Source: Sphagnum compactum (lineage: Eukaryota; Bryophyta; Sphagnopsida; Sphagnales). From it: a DNA stretch of 64,000 nt. This document shows, piece by piece, positions 1 through 12,400 of the stretch. A program made the position numbers and the translations under genes. The notes beneath the pieces were generated by a model, which did not search any database, was not told the origin of the DNA, and saw nothing but the letters and a program-made list of their open reading frames with translations. Numbering within the stretch: the stretch's first letter is position 1; every line of letters begins with the position of its first letter. The stretch is from positions 558,001 to 622,000 of the forward strand of contig OZ234497.1 of the NCBI GenBank assembly GCA_965153455.1, in the 5' to 3' direction.

Positions 1-133
1 CCAATAAGGTTATTCAAATGTTGCAGGGAATTAAGCTGTGCATCTAATTTGTGCAGGGATAGATTCAATATTTGATTTCTGCTTCTACCAATGAATCTCA
101 CATGAGGTTCTAATCTTTGATTGGAGACGGCAG

Positions 134-871
134 GTGCAGCTGCTGATGGAACTGTCACACTAGTCTCATTGACAATGTTCCAGACGCATGAGTGGATATT
201 TAAACCGGATGTGTATTTCAAGTGTCAAGGAGAGGAGAGGAGATACTTGCCAGATGTCACGGACAAGGATCGCATGTACAAGTTTGTTGGACAAGAGTCT
301 TGGCAGGTAACTCCTGGAATTATCCGTATGCTTTTTCTCAGAGAATGTATTCTTTGACACTTTGCTTACCTTAGCCTGGTTCAGCAATGAACAGGGAGGA
401 ACCTGGCACATCGATTTGGCTCGCTTGAAATTTCTCCTCTTTAGGTGATGTGGGTCTGGTCTTTATGCTTCTCAGCCACTCACAACATTGGTGGGCACAA
501 AGTGCAAGCAATGTGGACTTTATGAGAAAGATACATTCAAGTCAGATGACATATTTGATGAATGGGAGCTTTGCCCTTTCAATTTCACCCTGGATCCTGA
601 AGGCCACTATGTTCACTTGAAGGACAAGGAGTTCAATATGACACTGTCATGCCCACAGTGCAGTAAGTTTCAGTAATTTAGAGGATTTTTGTTCGATGTA
701 GAATGATTCAAGGACCTGCACCTCACAGCACATCAACCCAGCATGCATTTCAGTGCATGGTGACTGGTGACTTAGATTTGGTAGTTCTGCCTCCACTTGT
801 TATCCACTACAGAAGTAATAGCTTTGTCTTATTGCTGTTCCAAAGGTACTCCTTACCTCACAGATGAGTAA
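134..871 (+). CDS. DUF7953-like plant protein, 3' exons (5' part outside window)
   Basis: Three exons are proposed: 134-306, 476-662 and 846-871 (stop TAA 869-871). The first two are joined by a clean donor (cag|gtaac) and acceptor (tctcag|cca), so that ESWQ runs into PLTTLVGTKC. The protein shows TVTLVSLTMFQTHEW, a tryptophan-rich strand, then paired cysteines KCKQCG and a final CPQC, separated by an acidic SDDIFDEWELCP stretch. From memory this order matches the plant DUF7953 'transmembrane protein' family (Arabidopsis At3g03870 type), whose molecular function is unknown. The usual signal peptide exon is missing and must lie left of the window. The third exon gives only nine residues (STPYLTDE plus stop) and is the weakest part; family members I recall run further, so the true 3' end may differ. 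Introns are 169 and 183 bp. Confidence 0.55.
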
Positions 872-979
872 GAAGCACCTGCAAGAGACTCAAAGCAATT
901 CCATCCACCAGTCTTTAAGGGCAGGGTCTCTCACAAACTGTAGGCTCTTTCAGTTTGTGAAACAACAGGAAACTGGAGG

Positions 980-1037
980 GTTCTTTGAACTCCAATTGAG
1001 AACTGCAGGTTCTTTGAACTGCAATTGGGAGCTGCAG
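980..1037. repeat. 29-bp tandem duplication inside a decayed repeat element
   Basis: Two adjacent 29-bp units (980-1008, 1009-1037) start with gttctttgaact and end with ctgcag, with four differences. They lie in a 900-1290 stretch rich in 'gaacc/ggttc' words that also holds a C13 run (about 1197-1207) and ends with 'gatacccgcagaacagtgg'. That end resembles, in reverse, the ends seen near 31232 and 62172. No coding potential is visible between 872 and 1707 apart from this. Confidence 0.7.
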
Positions 1038-1707
1038 GGTTTAGAAACTCCAACAACTAGAACCTAGATTTTAAAACATAAAAAAACTGCAGTTCTTTAA
1101 TTTTAGAATTATTTCTTAAAAATATGAAAAGGGTTTTCTTGATTTTAAATTTAAAATCATAACCAGAAGTGGCTGTTCTTATATTTAAGAGTTAAACCCC
1201 CCCCCCAAAAAAAAGAGAACCCCGGAACCAGGGGTTATCACAACATCAGATACCCGCAGAACAGTGGTGGCAACCCTAACATTATTCTCACACTTTCGTT
1301 CAACGTCATTGGTAGGTAGGTAGATACTTGGTACCTACCAATGGCTGTTACGTTATCCACAAAGACCTTGCAAAAACCCTCCAATTGAGCAGTCCAGTTT
1401 CATTGAAAATTTCCTTCAGCATCAAAACGCTCTCGCCCCGCTGCTCCGTCTCCTCCTCTTCTCACGTCTGCAACAACAACCACCCTGTGCGTCGATCTTG
1501 TGGTACATGTCCATAATTCCTCGAGTTTGGTTTTTGTATTTTTTTGACACTTCCTCGAGTTTGCTTTTTCGTACTTTGTCCATAATTCCTGGAGTTTGAT
1601 TTTGTACTTGTTCCTGATTGCAAACCGCCTCTCGCGGTGGAACACCAGCTACATACCGTCGATTCCTCTTGCCTGCCTGTATAAGATACTTCTTATGAGA
1701 CAGAGCG

Positions 1708-2675
1708 ATGGCAAACTCATTCGCATTAGACCTCCGCGAGTGTGCAAGAACATCGTCATCATCGCCGTCATCATTATCATCATCATCGTGTCTGTGTTCC
1801 AACGCTGATGCAATTGTGGCGAACAGGAAGCGTGTTTCAGCTCAGCGCACTTCTTCAGTCTTTCCGATCCGTCTACATACACGCTTGCTCAAGCAGAGAT
1901 TATCGCATTCTAACGGATTTGGGAAGAAGCCGGCGCAGTGTCGAGTAATCCAGGTGATGATGCATTGTTTGGTTGCAACATAGTTTGCAATTTCTGCTTT
2001 CTTTGTCTCTTGTTGTCTTAGAATTTGGATGGAGTGATGCGTGAGGAAGATCTTAAAACCCCAGAAGATATAGGGATAAGCTTGCTTGTCCAGCTGATGC
2101 AGAGTCTGAGTATTGTTTGCTCTGTTGTTCTTCAATCTGTTCAGTTAGCTCATGGATTCTTGCCTCTCAAAGGATCAAGTGCCTTGATGCAGGTAAAGGC
2201 TTTGGCTCCTGATGATGGAGCTGGAGATACAAACAAAGTACCTCTTTGGAGAAAAGAGCTGACAACATCGGATAAATCTGTTGCTGGGACAGAATCGAGC
2301 TTTGCGGATGAGTTTCTGCAAAGTGCCACAATGGAGGAAGACATTGTTCGCCTGAAAAAGAAGAGGGATGTTGAGAAGCGCATGGAAAGATTTCAGCGCA
2401 GCAGTAGGGATTCTTCTCTGGAGGAAAAGGAGGATAATGGATTTGCTAAAACTGCCATCGAGAAACTCTTGGTAGGAGATTTCTTCTTTATTCTTTTCAT
2501 TCTGGCTTGGTTGGTGGCAGGTGTTGGAGAGAAAGCTGCACTAAAAACAAGCACTCTGATTGATTCTTGGCTGCCACTGTGGCCCACTATCTTTCAGCCG
2601 GCCCTAGGGATTTTTATGGCTGGTGCCCTTGTGTCAGCCCTGTCTGGTTACCTGTCCAAGAGAGAGGAAAAGTGA
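1708..2675 (+). CDS. Probable plastid-targeted membrane protein, two exons
   Basis: Exon 1 is 1708-1953 and exon 2 is 2022-2675, joined in phase 0 (ccag|gtgatg ... gtcttag|aatttgg), giving 299 residues. The first 80 residues are rich in Ser and Arg and poor in acidic residues, starting MANSFALDLREC, as expected of a chloroplast transit peptide. A charged middle (KKKRDVEKRMERFQRS, about residues 194-209) precedes two hydrophobic segments at about 231-248 (GDFFFILFILAWLVAGVG) and 266-291 (WLPLWPTIFQPALGIFMAGA). A third, weaker hydrophobic stretch is near 101-123. The C-terminus is a short basic tail, SKREEK. The two-helix C-terminus recalls the plastid RPH1 (At2g48070) family, but I make that match from memory and cannot confirm it. 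The start is the first ATG of a frame that opens straight into the Ser-rich region. Its only visible intron is 68 bp. Confidence 0.7.
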
Positions 2676-3141
2676 GATGAAGTGCTGAAGGTCCGGATCA
2701 CACCATACCTACCAAGTAGCTGGAATGGTTTGTGTCAAAAGAAGAGATCACGAGGGAGAGTTGCTATGTGTGCACAGAAAAGCTAAAGGCGGAGTTCTGC
2801 AATCTTGGGGATTTTTCAGCACATCATGATCCATGGACAAATGGGGCATATGTTTACATCATGATAGAGTTTGAACATGCATCCAACATGATGGAGTTTG
2901 AACTAACTTTCCATGGGACATGCATGTGTGTGCACATGCTCTGATTTTGTGAGAGACAGTGTGATGGGAGTTCTTTAGAAGGAATAAGAGGCTGTAGGAG
3001 ATGTTGCAAGAATTGTGATTGCTCAAGTTTGGCAGTGCAAACAGCAATGTTATTTTTCATGGCTCTTTTTCATAGTGTCAATTGTTCCTTACCCTGTCCA
3101 AGCAGACAGATTTTACCCACAAAAGAATCAATGCAGAAGAA

Positions 3142-3217
3142 ACTAGTTGTACGGTCTAAGAAACAGAATGATCCAGTTGACTAGTTGTATGGTCCAAGAA
3201 ACAGAATGATCCAGTTC
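3142..3217. repeat. 38-bp tandem duplication
   Basis: Two units start at 3142 and 3180, both beginning actagttgta and carrying agaaacagaatgatccagtt. They differ at two or three positions. Confidence 0.85.
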
Positions 3218-3632
3218 ATCACATGTGTTCACTGCACACTATCGTGGGATAAGTATGTGACAGTGAAGAAGTGAATGAGCCCTCAGTGCTCTTGCATGTG
3301 CTTGCCTCTGTAACTTCTATTACTCAACAATTCCTCCCAATGTTTGGTGAACTGACCAGATGCTGGCATGGTGTTTAATAATGGAGTCACAGAAGCATAC
3401 AAGTGAGGCAGCACATTGTCCACAATGGTTTCACAAGGTCATGACTACAGCCATATTTGGCATCATTTCCATTCCAGAGTTCACAACACATGATCAATAA
3501 GGTCCGGTCAAAGTCATGAACTGCACAGTGCACACATCCTTGGCACAGAGCCACACCTGATTAGATTGTCTTTGTGCAAGAGAAAACCCAATGTGCTGAC
3601 CAGAAAACTAAAGGTTTGCAGCAAAAGCTCAT

Positions 3633-3689
3633 AAGGTTAGGCCTCCAACCATCAACAAGGTTAGGCCTCCAACCATCAACAAGGTTAGG
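3633..3689. repeat. 24-bp tandem repeat, about 2.4 copies
   Basis: Identical units start at 3633 and 3657 (aaggttaggcctccaacc...), followed by a partial third copy at 3681. Confidence 0.9.
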
Positions 3690-4032
3690 TCAGATTGCTG
3701 ATGCTAAGCCACTGGCTTCACCTATGATGCTCTGTAGCATAAGGGTATTGTAGGCTCTACCTTGATCAGTCTGTATGCACATGGCTACTCCATATGCAAT
3801 CTTTACAATTGGAGCAATCACACAGATGGAGATAACTGCACACTTTGCTTATAAACAACTACCATTAATCTTGCAAATTGCACAAAGCCAAAATTACTTT
3901 CAGTTTGATCCCTAGACTGCTACTTAGGACCTGAGAGATAGTTAAAACAGCACATTGTACTGCTTGAAAGAATGTACTGGATGTTGGTCATTCATGTTTG
4001 TGGCTCTCTAAGCACCATCAATCCCAAACTTC

Positions 4033-5530
4033 TTACTGGTGTTTTATGATTTTATGCTGAGCAAAACACCCTCCAGTGTGATCCAGCCACCAGCAGCAGC
4101 TTTGGGAGCGTCTTCTGCATGAGAAAGCTCTTGACATGTCTGCATACTGCCCCAACTGCTGTGTTTCCAATGCCAACAAACCATAGATCCAGAGGAGGGG
4201 ACAAGGGGACCAAGGGTTTCCCAGAATTTGTGGCTCAAAAGACATTCCCCTGCCACATAAAGACCTTCAAGAAAATTTCTAGTGCATTTGGAGGTAATTT
4301 CAGGTGGGCATTATTACAGGTGGGCATTTCAAGAAGTCAAATGCCTGCTACTGCAGGAGTTTCACTCATCCAAACACCTGCCCCCATTTTTCCATTTTTT
4401 CTCATGATACCTGAGAATTACATGCTGGGGTACCTTCACCTCTTCAACAGGAGGTGCATCTGGAGCAAGCTATAACGGTTGCTCCTTCACTATGGCTAAG
4501 GTTACCTTAGTCACTTCCAGATCATTTGTCTCCTGTGTTGTCTGAGTGATACCAGGAGATTTATCAGTAACCTCTAGTAGTGGATCTCACTTGAACAGAA
4601 AGTCTAAATGGGACTCCAGGAAACCTTGGATATGTTGCTTGTAATAAACTTCATCCTCACAATAGGGTGCAAAAATCTCATCTACCACTGCTGAGAGTAG
4701 GCTTTTAGTTGCTTCCATTCTCAATTTTCCTTATAGCCTTTTGTCAGATATCAAACAGTTGGGCTGAAAGTGATTCCCTTTCTAACTGAACATTCTCATA
4801 AGCCTTTAACCAGGATGTTGCATCCAGAATTGGAATGGTTTGAGTCTTGAGTTCCTTTACCTTTTGCCTTGATGCCAAAATCTCTAGTTCAAGACTTTTG
4901 TTTGCTCCAGATTGAGCCTGAATCAATTCTTCCCTAAGTTGCTTGATGGTCTCCTGCAGGGTTTTAACAGTAGCTTCATGCTGCTACATGAGCATCCTCT
5001 TTCTCTTTCTACATTATAGCTAGCCTCTCTTTCACCTCCTAGGATCTCATAACCAACTTAACATTCTCCTCCTAATACTCCTGTACTTCAAGAATTGATG
5101 GATCTATGTTATTCTATACTTGACATAAATCTCACCAAGATGTTTGAGGTCTAATGAGAGCCTAAAATTCTCCTCAATTTTTTGTTGGATTTTTATCTTA
5201 GAGTCCTCCACCTCTGCCTTTAATGCCGCATGGGCCTCATGTAGTACATAGATCTATCTCTTATGACTAGATGTGTGTTTTGACATCTTGGTACCTTTCC
5301 AACTTTGCCCTCAATTGTTCTATCCCCATTAGTTCTTCATTTAGCTTGCAAGGTTTTGACACTAACCTCCTTTTTGGCATAGTTACTCTTTGGTTATATG
5401 CCTTCTTCTTTTAGCTACTTCCTTGGTCTGGAGCAAGTCATGGAAATTATGTATGGCCTTCGCTGCCCAAACTGCTTGTTCCATGGTGTCATTTGAAAAT
5501 GATTGAATTTTGGTCATTTTTACACACTTG
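4033..5530 (-). pseudogene. Decayed coiled-coil protein gene
   Basis: Reading the minus strand from 5530 downward gives coding-like text that jumps between frames and meets stop codons. It starts near MTKIQSFSNDTMEQAVWAAK and passes through HEAHAALKAEVEDSKIKIQQ. It continues to HEATVKTLQETIKQLREEL and then the intact 60-residue piece at 4744-4926 with LEILASRQKVKELKTQ and LKAYENVQLERESLSAQL. The heptad-like leucines and alternating Lys/Glu indicate a long coiled coil. A further piece at 4044-4256 (ECLLSHKFWETLGPLVPSSG) may be its C-terminal continuation. At least four stops and several shifts separate the pieces. I do not recognise the family; a retroelement gag-like protein or a host coiled-coil gene are both possible. 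No polymerase or integrase motif was seen nearby. Confidence 0.45.
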
Positions 5531-7377
5531 CAGTGGGAGAAGCTGATTTCTCCACTATAGAAACTTTTTGTTGGAACTTTAATTTTGGGCTCATGATCAA
5601 GACTAAAGCATGAGAATAGAAGAAGGTCAAAAGAATGTTCTAGAATTCAAGAGCACTCTCACAAGTGTGTGAGTGTGCAAAGAAGTGAGCCACAAACATT
5701 TTCAAATGAGAAGCACTTTGAAAATTCTAGTCTTATGAGAGTACCAAATCTTTGAGAATATAGGTAGTAAACATAGTCCAAACCAGAAAATTTCTTCCAA
5801 GCTTCTAGCTCCTAAGCTCTTCACTCTATTTTTGAGAACTATTTTTTTGAGCAATTGAAAGAGTTTCCATGAGTTTTTATGATCTAAATTTTAGGTTGAT
5901 TATGGTCATCTATGGATATGCATAGAATCTGATTTTTTTGTGGATGGATTGCTTGTTGTGGAAATATTTGAATCAAGTCACAGATTGACAAAATTTGTCA
6001 TCACTAGATTATGAAGCCTTGTTGCATTCTGAGGCATTCTTGTTTAAGACATGTTCTTGATTATGTTGAAATGTACATTGTAAAATCTTGCGCAATTAAC
6101 TTCCTAAGAATGTGAGTGTTGTTATATATGGAGCTTTGTTGAAGGACCTATCTAAATGTAACATTTGCATCCTCATGCATCAAATCCCCAATATTTGAAG
6201 TTAGGGGTCTATTTGATTTGAAAAGAATGAAATGAACATCCTAGTGGAGAGATATTAAGATTGTTTATTAAATTTTCAACTATTTTTTAGAATCTTAGAC
6301 TTAAAATTGTAGAGCATGCATTGTAAACCCTAAATTCTAGCTCTCAATCTTATATCCTATATATATTACAAACATATATTTAAATAGTTGAAGGATTTGC
6401 ATGCTCTCCAGATGGGGATGATGGAGGTTGTCACATAATGAAATTATTGCACAACCATTGGTGCCAATGAGTAAAGGTGGGCTTGTGACAAGTGCAAACA
6501 ATTTTGTGTGGTGCTAGACTTGAATATGTGTCCGTTCTTTTTCGGTGTGAACTAGGCTTAAATAAAAGTTTGGATGAAAAAGCAACCTAATGGAGGAAGA
6601 GCTGTGATATTTTGGACTAGTGGAAAATGTCAAAGTAAGGGATAGTTGATCATCATGAAGCGTCGAAGGAGCCATTGTGCTTCATTTGTTGTTCTTTCTG
6701 GTTTTGTATTATTTTGTTGCTTGCAGGAGATGAGCTTTGTTTTGTATTTTTCATGGTTGTGACAGCGCTTGGTGTTGATTAAGCAGGAATCTTGCACTGT
6801 TTTGGAGCTGGTGGTTGATGGAGTGCGAATGTTGTAGTATATGAAGGAGTTTTCAATTGATGTGAAGCTAAGTTCTTGGATTTGAGTTGGAGTCCATTTT
6901 TTGCATTTGTTTCCTTTGCTATTTTCAAGATGGTTGATATGTGTTTGTTGTGGTTCTTCTTACAATAAGTTCCAGAGAGGAGGTTTGTGAGGGATGAATG
7001 CCTTAATTTCATGGAAATTTTAGAGTAGAGGGTCCTGTATTTTTGTTGCACCATTACCTTTTCTCAAGTGTAAATAGAATATGTTATATAATATAGGGAC
7101 CAGTTGTAGAAAATGATGAACAAATAAGGGGTTTCAAGAGCGATTTTATTATGGCAATTGGGTTGGGTGGAGAGAAATGTTGTATTATTGGAATAGAGTG
7201 GTGGTGTGTGTGAGAAGGAGTACCCATTCGTGTGGGAGCTTTGAAGGGAATTGTTGTGCAACTTGAAAAACCCTGGGATTGTTGGGACATACCTCCAGTG
7301 GGTGATTTAGGTTGTTGTCATCTCTTTGTACAAATTCTCGAGATTGAGTTGTGGGTGGAGAGCATTTCATGCTTAAG
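5531..7377. other. Intergenic, no gene seen
   Basis: AT-rich sequence with scattered short open frames that lack codon structure or recognisable motifs. Nothing is supported here. Confidence 0.6.
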
Positions 7378-7609
7378 GATTATGAGTTGAGAGTGAGAAT
7401 TGCCATAATTCAACCAGTGGGCTCAAGAGAAAGAGGATTATGAATTGAGAGTGAGAACTGCCATAATTCAACCAGTGAGCTCGAGAGAAAGAGGATTATG
7501 AGTTGAGAATGAGAATTGCCATAATTCAACCAGTGGGCTGAAGAGAAAGAGGATTATGAGTTGAAAATGAGAAATGCCATAATTCAATCTGTGGGCTCAA
7601 GAGAAAGAG
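7378..7609. repeat. 58-bp tandem repeat, four copies
   Basis: Units start at exactly 7378, 7436, 7494 and 7552. Each begins gattatga(g/a)ttga, contains tgccataattcaa and ends with agagaaagag. Copies differ by a few substitutions and no indels. They are contiguous, with no unique spacers. Confidence 0.95.
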
Positions 7610-7855
7610 GCCAAGTGAGCTGATTCTTCATGGTCCATAATTTGGATGTTATAACTATTGTTCAGTTCAACATCAATCTTGAACTTTTGTTACATTTTTT
7701 TTGGAATTCCACAAAAGTTGATTGTTAAGATATTTTTATTATCTGTAGTTGTGGATTTGGCATTGCCTTTTCTTTCTGGTGAGGGTACTACACTTAGGCT
7801 ACTGCACTTTCTGTCTCACAAGGTATATAAGGTGTTGACAAATACATGATAAATA

Positions 7856-8050
7856 TATAGGTAGGTATGCAAGCAGGAAGGTACTCATGCAAGGAGGTAG
7901 GCAGACACACAAGCATGTAGATACATAAGGAGGTAGGTACCTTCACAAGCAAGTAGGTAGGTACACAAGGAGATAGGTGAGTACAAGATATGTTAGTAGG
8001 TATAAAAGAAATAAGTACGAAAATATGTAGGTAGACACATAAGCAGGTAC
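7856..8050. repeat. Degenerate GTAGGTA/ACAAGCA minisatellite
   Basis: Words such as aggtaggta, acacaagca and aaggaggtag recur every 16-20 bases with drift. The open frame on the minus strand (7794-8216) is a product of this repeat: it reads as a monotonous Tyr-Leu-Pro-Thr-Ser series. Confidence 0.75.
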
Positions 8051-8112
8051 GAAAATAAGTAGTAAAAAAGGAAAATATAGAGTACACAAAACAGTAAAAA
8101 AAGGAATTATGC

Positions 8113-8485
8113 TGACCCATTAGAGTTATCCGTAAAGTCACCCTGTCTTTGGGCCTGCTTTCCCCCCCTATACCCCCTCTTTCAGTGCAAAGTAAGGAAA
8201 TTTTGTTAAATCTCAATATGAAATGCTATAACTCAACATTTAATGCACAAGGTTCGAGAATAATTATAGTCGTTGTACAGCTAAATATATGTAGCAGCAC
8301 TGAAGGCGCTCAGAAGAAATGAAAGACATGATGAAACCCAGCTTACCAAAATTGATGGAAAAACTTGTTTGGATCCCAGTTTATTTCGTTTTGTAAAATT
8401 TTCATTCCCAGTTAACCGTTTGATGCCTTATTGTGTCGAAACTGGCCGTTCTCGCCCCCTAATCGCGTGACTTTACGTATAACTC
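8113..8485. repeat. Possible small inverted-repeat element
   Basis: agagttatccgtaaagtca at about 8112 is matched in reverse complement, with one mismatch, by tgactttacgtataactct at about 8467. The arms are about 340 bases apart. No obvious target-site duplication was found, so this may be a MITE relic or chance. Confidence 0.35.
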
Positions 8486-8934
8486 TTTTGTGTCTAGTGT
8501 TTTTATCTGCTAGACAACAGCTCAATGGAAAAGTGTTTCCTGTCCATCCACCAATCATCCCTCCTGGTGCGTTCGTGGGTGCTGGTTCACTCTGGCCCGC
8601 TGGCAGGTTTCTTAGTCCGTTTCTTTCATTTATTTTGCAACGAATTGAAACGTTTTGAAACGTTTTTGAAACTCCGTTTTTAAACGGTCCTTTGCAACTC
8701 TGTTTCGTACAAGAGGAATTTTCTTTTACGAGTTCGTTTGTGGTCGAGTCGGTTCTTTCGGACAATTCACATGTTTTTCTGTGTTGTTGGTGCTGCTGAG
8801 TGTTTCTTCGTTTTCTCTTCGCTCCAAGCACGTAAGGTTTCTTTGACGACATGTCGTTTGTTTTTTTGAAGGTCTAAATTTAGCTGCCATTGTTTACGAG
8901 TTGCAGAGCCTTTTCGAGTGTTTTGTGTGTATAA

Positions 8935-8985
8935 TTTCTGGAGCTTCTTCTTTCTTTCCTTCCTTCTTTCCTTCTTTCTTTCTTT
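8935..8985 (+). promoter_or_regulatory. CT-rich tract in the CSLD promoter or 5' leader
   Basis: An almost pure pyrimidine run (cttctttctttccttccttc and similar) lies about 450 bp before the CSLD start codon. A second CTT run is at 9323-9340 and ends in cttcag, a possible acceptor of a leader intron. CT-rich tracts are common near plant transcription starts; assigning a function here is inference. Confidence 0.4.
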
Positions 8986-9419
8986 GTGATTCTGATACGA
9001 GCTTTTGCATCTCTTTTGCGGCAAAGTCGTTGTAATGTGGAAGAGTTATCCACAGTTTTTTGTTATAGTTTTTATGTTGTTATTGTAATTGTTGCCTGCT
9101 TCTGGAACTCTTTGTTTCTCGTCTGTTTCTGCAGTAGGCTCTCTGCAGATCTTGTTAGGCATCTTCTTTAGTGTTTCTTTGAAGAAACCTCCAGCTCCGG
9201 ATTGTGCTATTGCAATGCCCCAGATCGTAAGAAGAAGCGGTCTGTAGAGTGGAGATGATTGTCTTTTGGTTTTCTGCTGCGAGTTCCAGCAGCAACATGC
9301 TTGCTATCTAGTCACACTCTGCTTCTTCTTCTTCTTCTTCAGTTCCAGTAGCGAACAACTACACATCTCTGGCTCCGTGATCTCACCCTCTCTGTGACCT
9401 GAGTATTGAGTAGCGGCAA

Positions 9420-12400
9420 ATGGGGTCACCCGCAGCCTCATCGCTGTCCATAACAGGAGGAAGAAGTTTCCGGAGCTTTATGACGGGAGGACCGGGAAGC
9501 CCACACCATGAGAAATCAAACTCCCCATCTTCCACAGGGAGAAGAACTTCCAGTGGGAGGTATATCTCATTGTCTCGGGAGGAGGAGTCTGAGGTAGCCG
9601 GGGAAGTGAGCTCAGAGTTCATGTACACCGTGCACATTCCTGCCACTCCTGACCACCAGCAAATGTCGGAAACACCCATGGTTAGACCCATGATGGGCCC
9701 CAGCATCGCTGTTAAAGCTGAGCAACAGTTTGTTTCCAGCACAATCTTCACAGGTGGGTTCAATTCCATGACGAGAGGTCATGTAATGGACAAGCTGATG
9801 GAGACAGAGGCCACTCATCCCCAGTTGGCTTGTGCAAGAGGCCTCTTGTGCTCGGTTGAAGGATGTGATGGGAAAGCCATGCGGGATGAGAGAGGGGAGG
9901 ACATGGTTCCATGTGTATGCAATTTCAAAATCTGTCGGGATTGCTACATGGATGCTTTGAATGGCACAGGGAAATGTCCAGGCTGCAAGGAGGCATATAA
10001 TATGCCTGATAGTAATAATAATAATAATAGCAGCCCAAGGGATGCTCATTTCCGAGCATTGCCACCTGCAGGAATGGATCCTAAGATGGAGAGACGCCTC
10101 TCTCTTCTCAAGAGCAACAAGCCTGGTTTGCTGATGAGCCACTCCTCTGAATTTGACCACTCTCGCTGGCTGTACGAGACCAAAGGAACCTATGGGTATG
10201 GCAATGCTGTGTGGCCCAAAGATGATGGCTATGCAGGAGGCAAGAATACAGGTCTTGGGGCACCTCCAAATTTTGGTGACAAAGCACGCCGTCCTCTTTC
10301 ACGAAAGTCTAACATCTCAGCTGGCATTATTAGTCCTTACAGGTATCTATGAGTTCTCACCCACTCTGTACTCATCCAAAAATTACAGGGCCTGCTCTAG
10401 AATAATGCTCAAAACTGCTTGTATGCATAGTGTATAGTGTAGGTTGCTAGTCAGGTTTTGCCAATTCCATTGTGTTGACTTCAATTGTACGTATGGAGAA
10501 GTTCTGCATGCTATGAAGATAATTATTGTGCACATTGTTGTGTGTGCAAGAAACTAGTCACTCACAGCATGACAAGCAAGTGTTTGTTAAGACCAAGGTG
10601 CCTGAAGTGGACAAATTGGTACTTGTTGCTGCAGTATGTACTGGTGGTTTTCATTTTTGGGAGAAATTGGCATCTGTCTGTGAATGCAATTGTTGTTTCT
10701 GTTTTTGGAAGAAGCATTGAGTGTTGAGCTAGGGTTGAGTAGAACCAAATTTTGTCTGTATCCACTAACCCATAAAATGGACCGAAAATGTTGCGGATGC
10801 AGGCTGTTGGTGCTGATCCGGATGGTTGTGTTGGGCTTTTTCCTGGCATGGCGAGTACGACATCCAAACTCTGATGCAATGTGGTTATGGGGGATGTCAG
10901 TTATATGTGAGCTCTGGTTTGCATTCTCCTGGATTCTAGATCAGCTCCCAAAACTGTGCCCCATCAACCGCTTCACTGACCTCCAAGTTCTCAAAGAGAA
11001 ATTTGAGACACCTAGTCCCTTGAACCCAAGTGGAAGATCTGATCTACCAGGTATTGATGTGTTTGTATCAACAGCAGACCCTGAAAAAGAACCTCCATTG
11101 ACTACCAGTAATACAATCCTCTCAATACTTGCAGCTGACTACCCTCTGGAGAAACTCTCTTGCTATCTGTCAGATGATGGTGGAGCACTTCTGACCTTTG
11201 AGGCACTTGCAGAGACAGCAAGTTTTGCAAGAGTGTGGGTGCCTTTCTGTCGCAAACACAAAATTGAGCCTCGTAACCCTGAAACATACTTCTTACTCAA
11301 AGGAGATCCAACCAAGAACAAATTGCTCCCAGATTTTGTGAAAGACCGTCGTCGAGTGAAGCGTGAGTATGATGAATTCAAAGTACGTATCAATGGTCTC
11401 CCTGATGCCATTCGTCGCCGCTCTGATGCCTACAATGCCCATGAGGAGATCCGTGCTAAGCGCAAACAGATTGAGACTGGGGCAGATCAGTCAGAGCCTC
11501 TGAATGTGCCCAAGGCAACTTGGATGGCTGATGGAACCCACTGGCCAGGAACATGGACTAATTCTGGCAAGGAGCACGGGCGTGGTGATCATGCAGGCAT
11601 CATTCAGGTAGGCATTTTCCATGGAAGGGTCTGTATAATCTGTGTCTTCTTTGCCATTCTGCATGTGTGATGGTCTGATTCCCTGATTTGTCACACTTGC
11701 TGAAAACTATGTACAGGTATTAATTTGCAAATTTAGCTTCTATTGTCAATTATTGTATTGGCGACAGGTATGGTGAAGACAGTCCAAGCATAACAGAAAT
11801 GTACTTTTTCCAAGCTTTTAGAGTGAGAGGAAGGTTGTGTTTACCAACACCTCAATGTGCACACCAACTTCTGCCTTCTTTAAAGAAGCTTTTTCTTCTC
11901 CAGGAAAGCAGAAATGCTTTACTCAAGAATGACTAATACTTTTGAGGTAATAATCATTGCAGATACAGGACAGTCTTTCACCTGATGGTCCCAGTTAATA
12001 ATATTCTTGTGTTAATGATGTATGCAGGTGATGCTGGCTCCCCCTACAAGTGAGCCCCTGATGGGAAGTGCGGATGATGACAATCTGATAGACACAAGCG
12101 ATGTTGACATTCGACTGCCCATGTTGGTGTATGTGTCCCGGGAAAAGCGTCCAGGTTATGACCACAACAAGAAAGCAGGAGCCATGAATGCCCTGGTTCG
12201 CACAAGTGCGATCATGTCCAATGGGCCCTTCATTCTTAATCTTGATTGTGATCACTACTTCTTCAACTCCCTTGCATTAAGAGAAGCTATGTGTTTCTTC
12301 CTGGACCGAGGGGGTGATCGCCTGTGCTATGTCCAGTTTCCTCAGCGGTTTGAGGGAATTGACCCAAATGATCGTTATGCAAACCACAACACTGTCTTTT

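Larger units (their letters stand above)
2676..4032. other. Intergenic, 3' flank of the preceding gene
   Basis: No convincing coding region is visible on either strand. The stretch holds the 3' UTR of the upstream gene and two short tandem duplications, listed separately. Confidence 0.6.

Noticed and set aside
1422-1802. 126-residue minus-strand open frame over the start of the plastid-protein gene
   Set aside because: It lies opposite the Ser-rich transit peptide and a GAT/CAT-type repeat; the Asp/His run is low complexity.
7794-8216. 140-residue minus-strand open frame
   Set aside because: It is a translation of the GTAGGTA/ACAAGCA minisatellite, without domain features.
8412-8852. 146-residue minus-strand open frame upstream of CSLD
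   Set aside because: No recognisable motif; it lies in the likely CSLD promoter/leader and is rich in short basic repeats.
10343-10802. A separate small gene inside the CSLD locus
   Set aside because: The open frames lie in intron 1, whose donor and acceptor give a perfect CSLD join.
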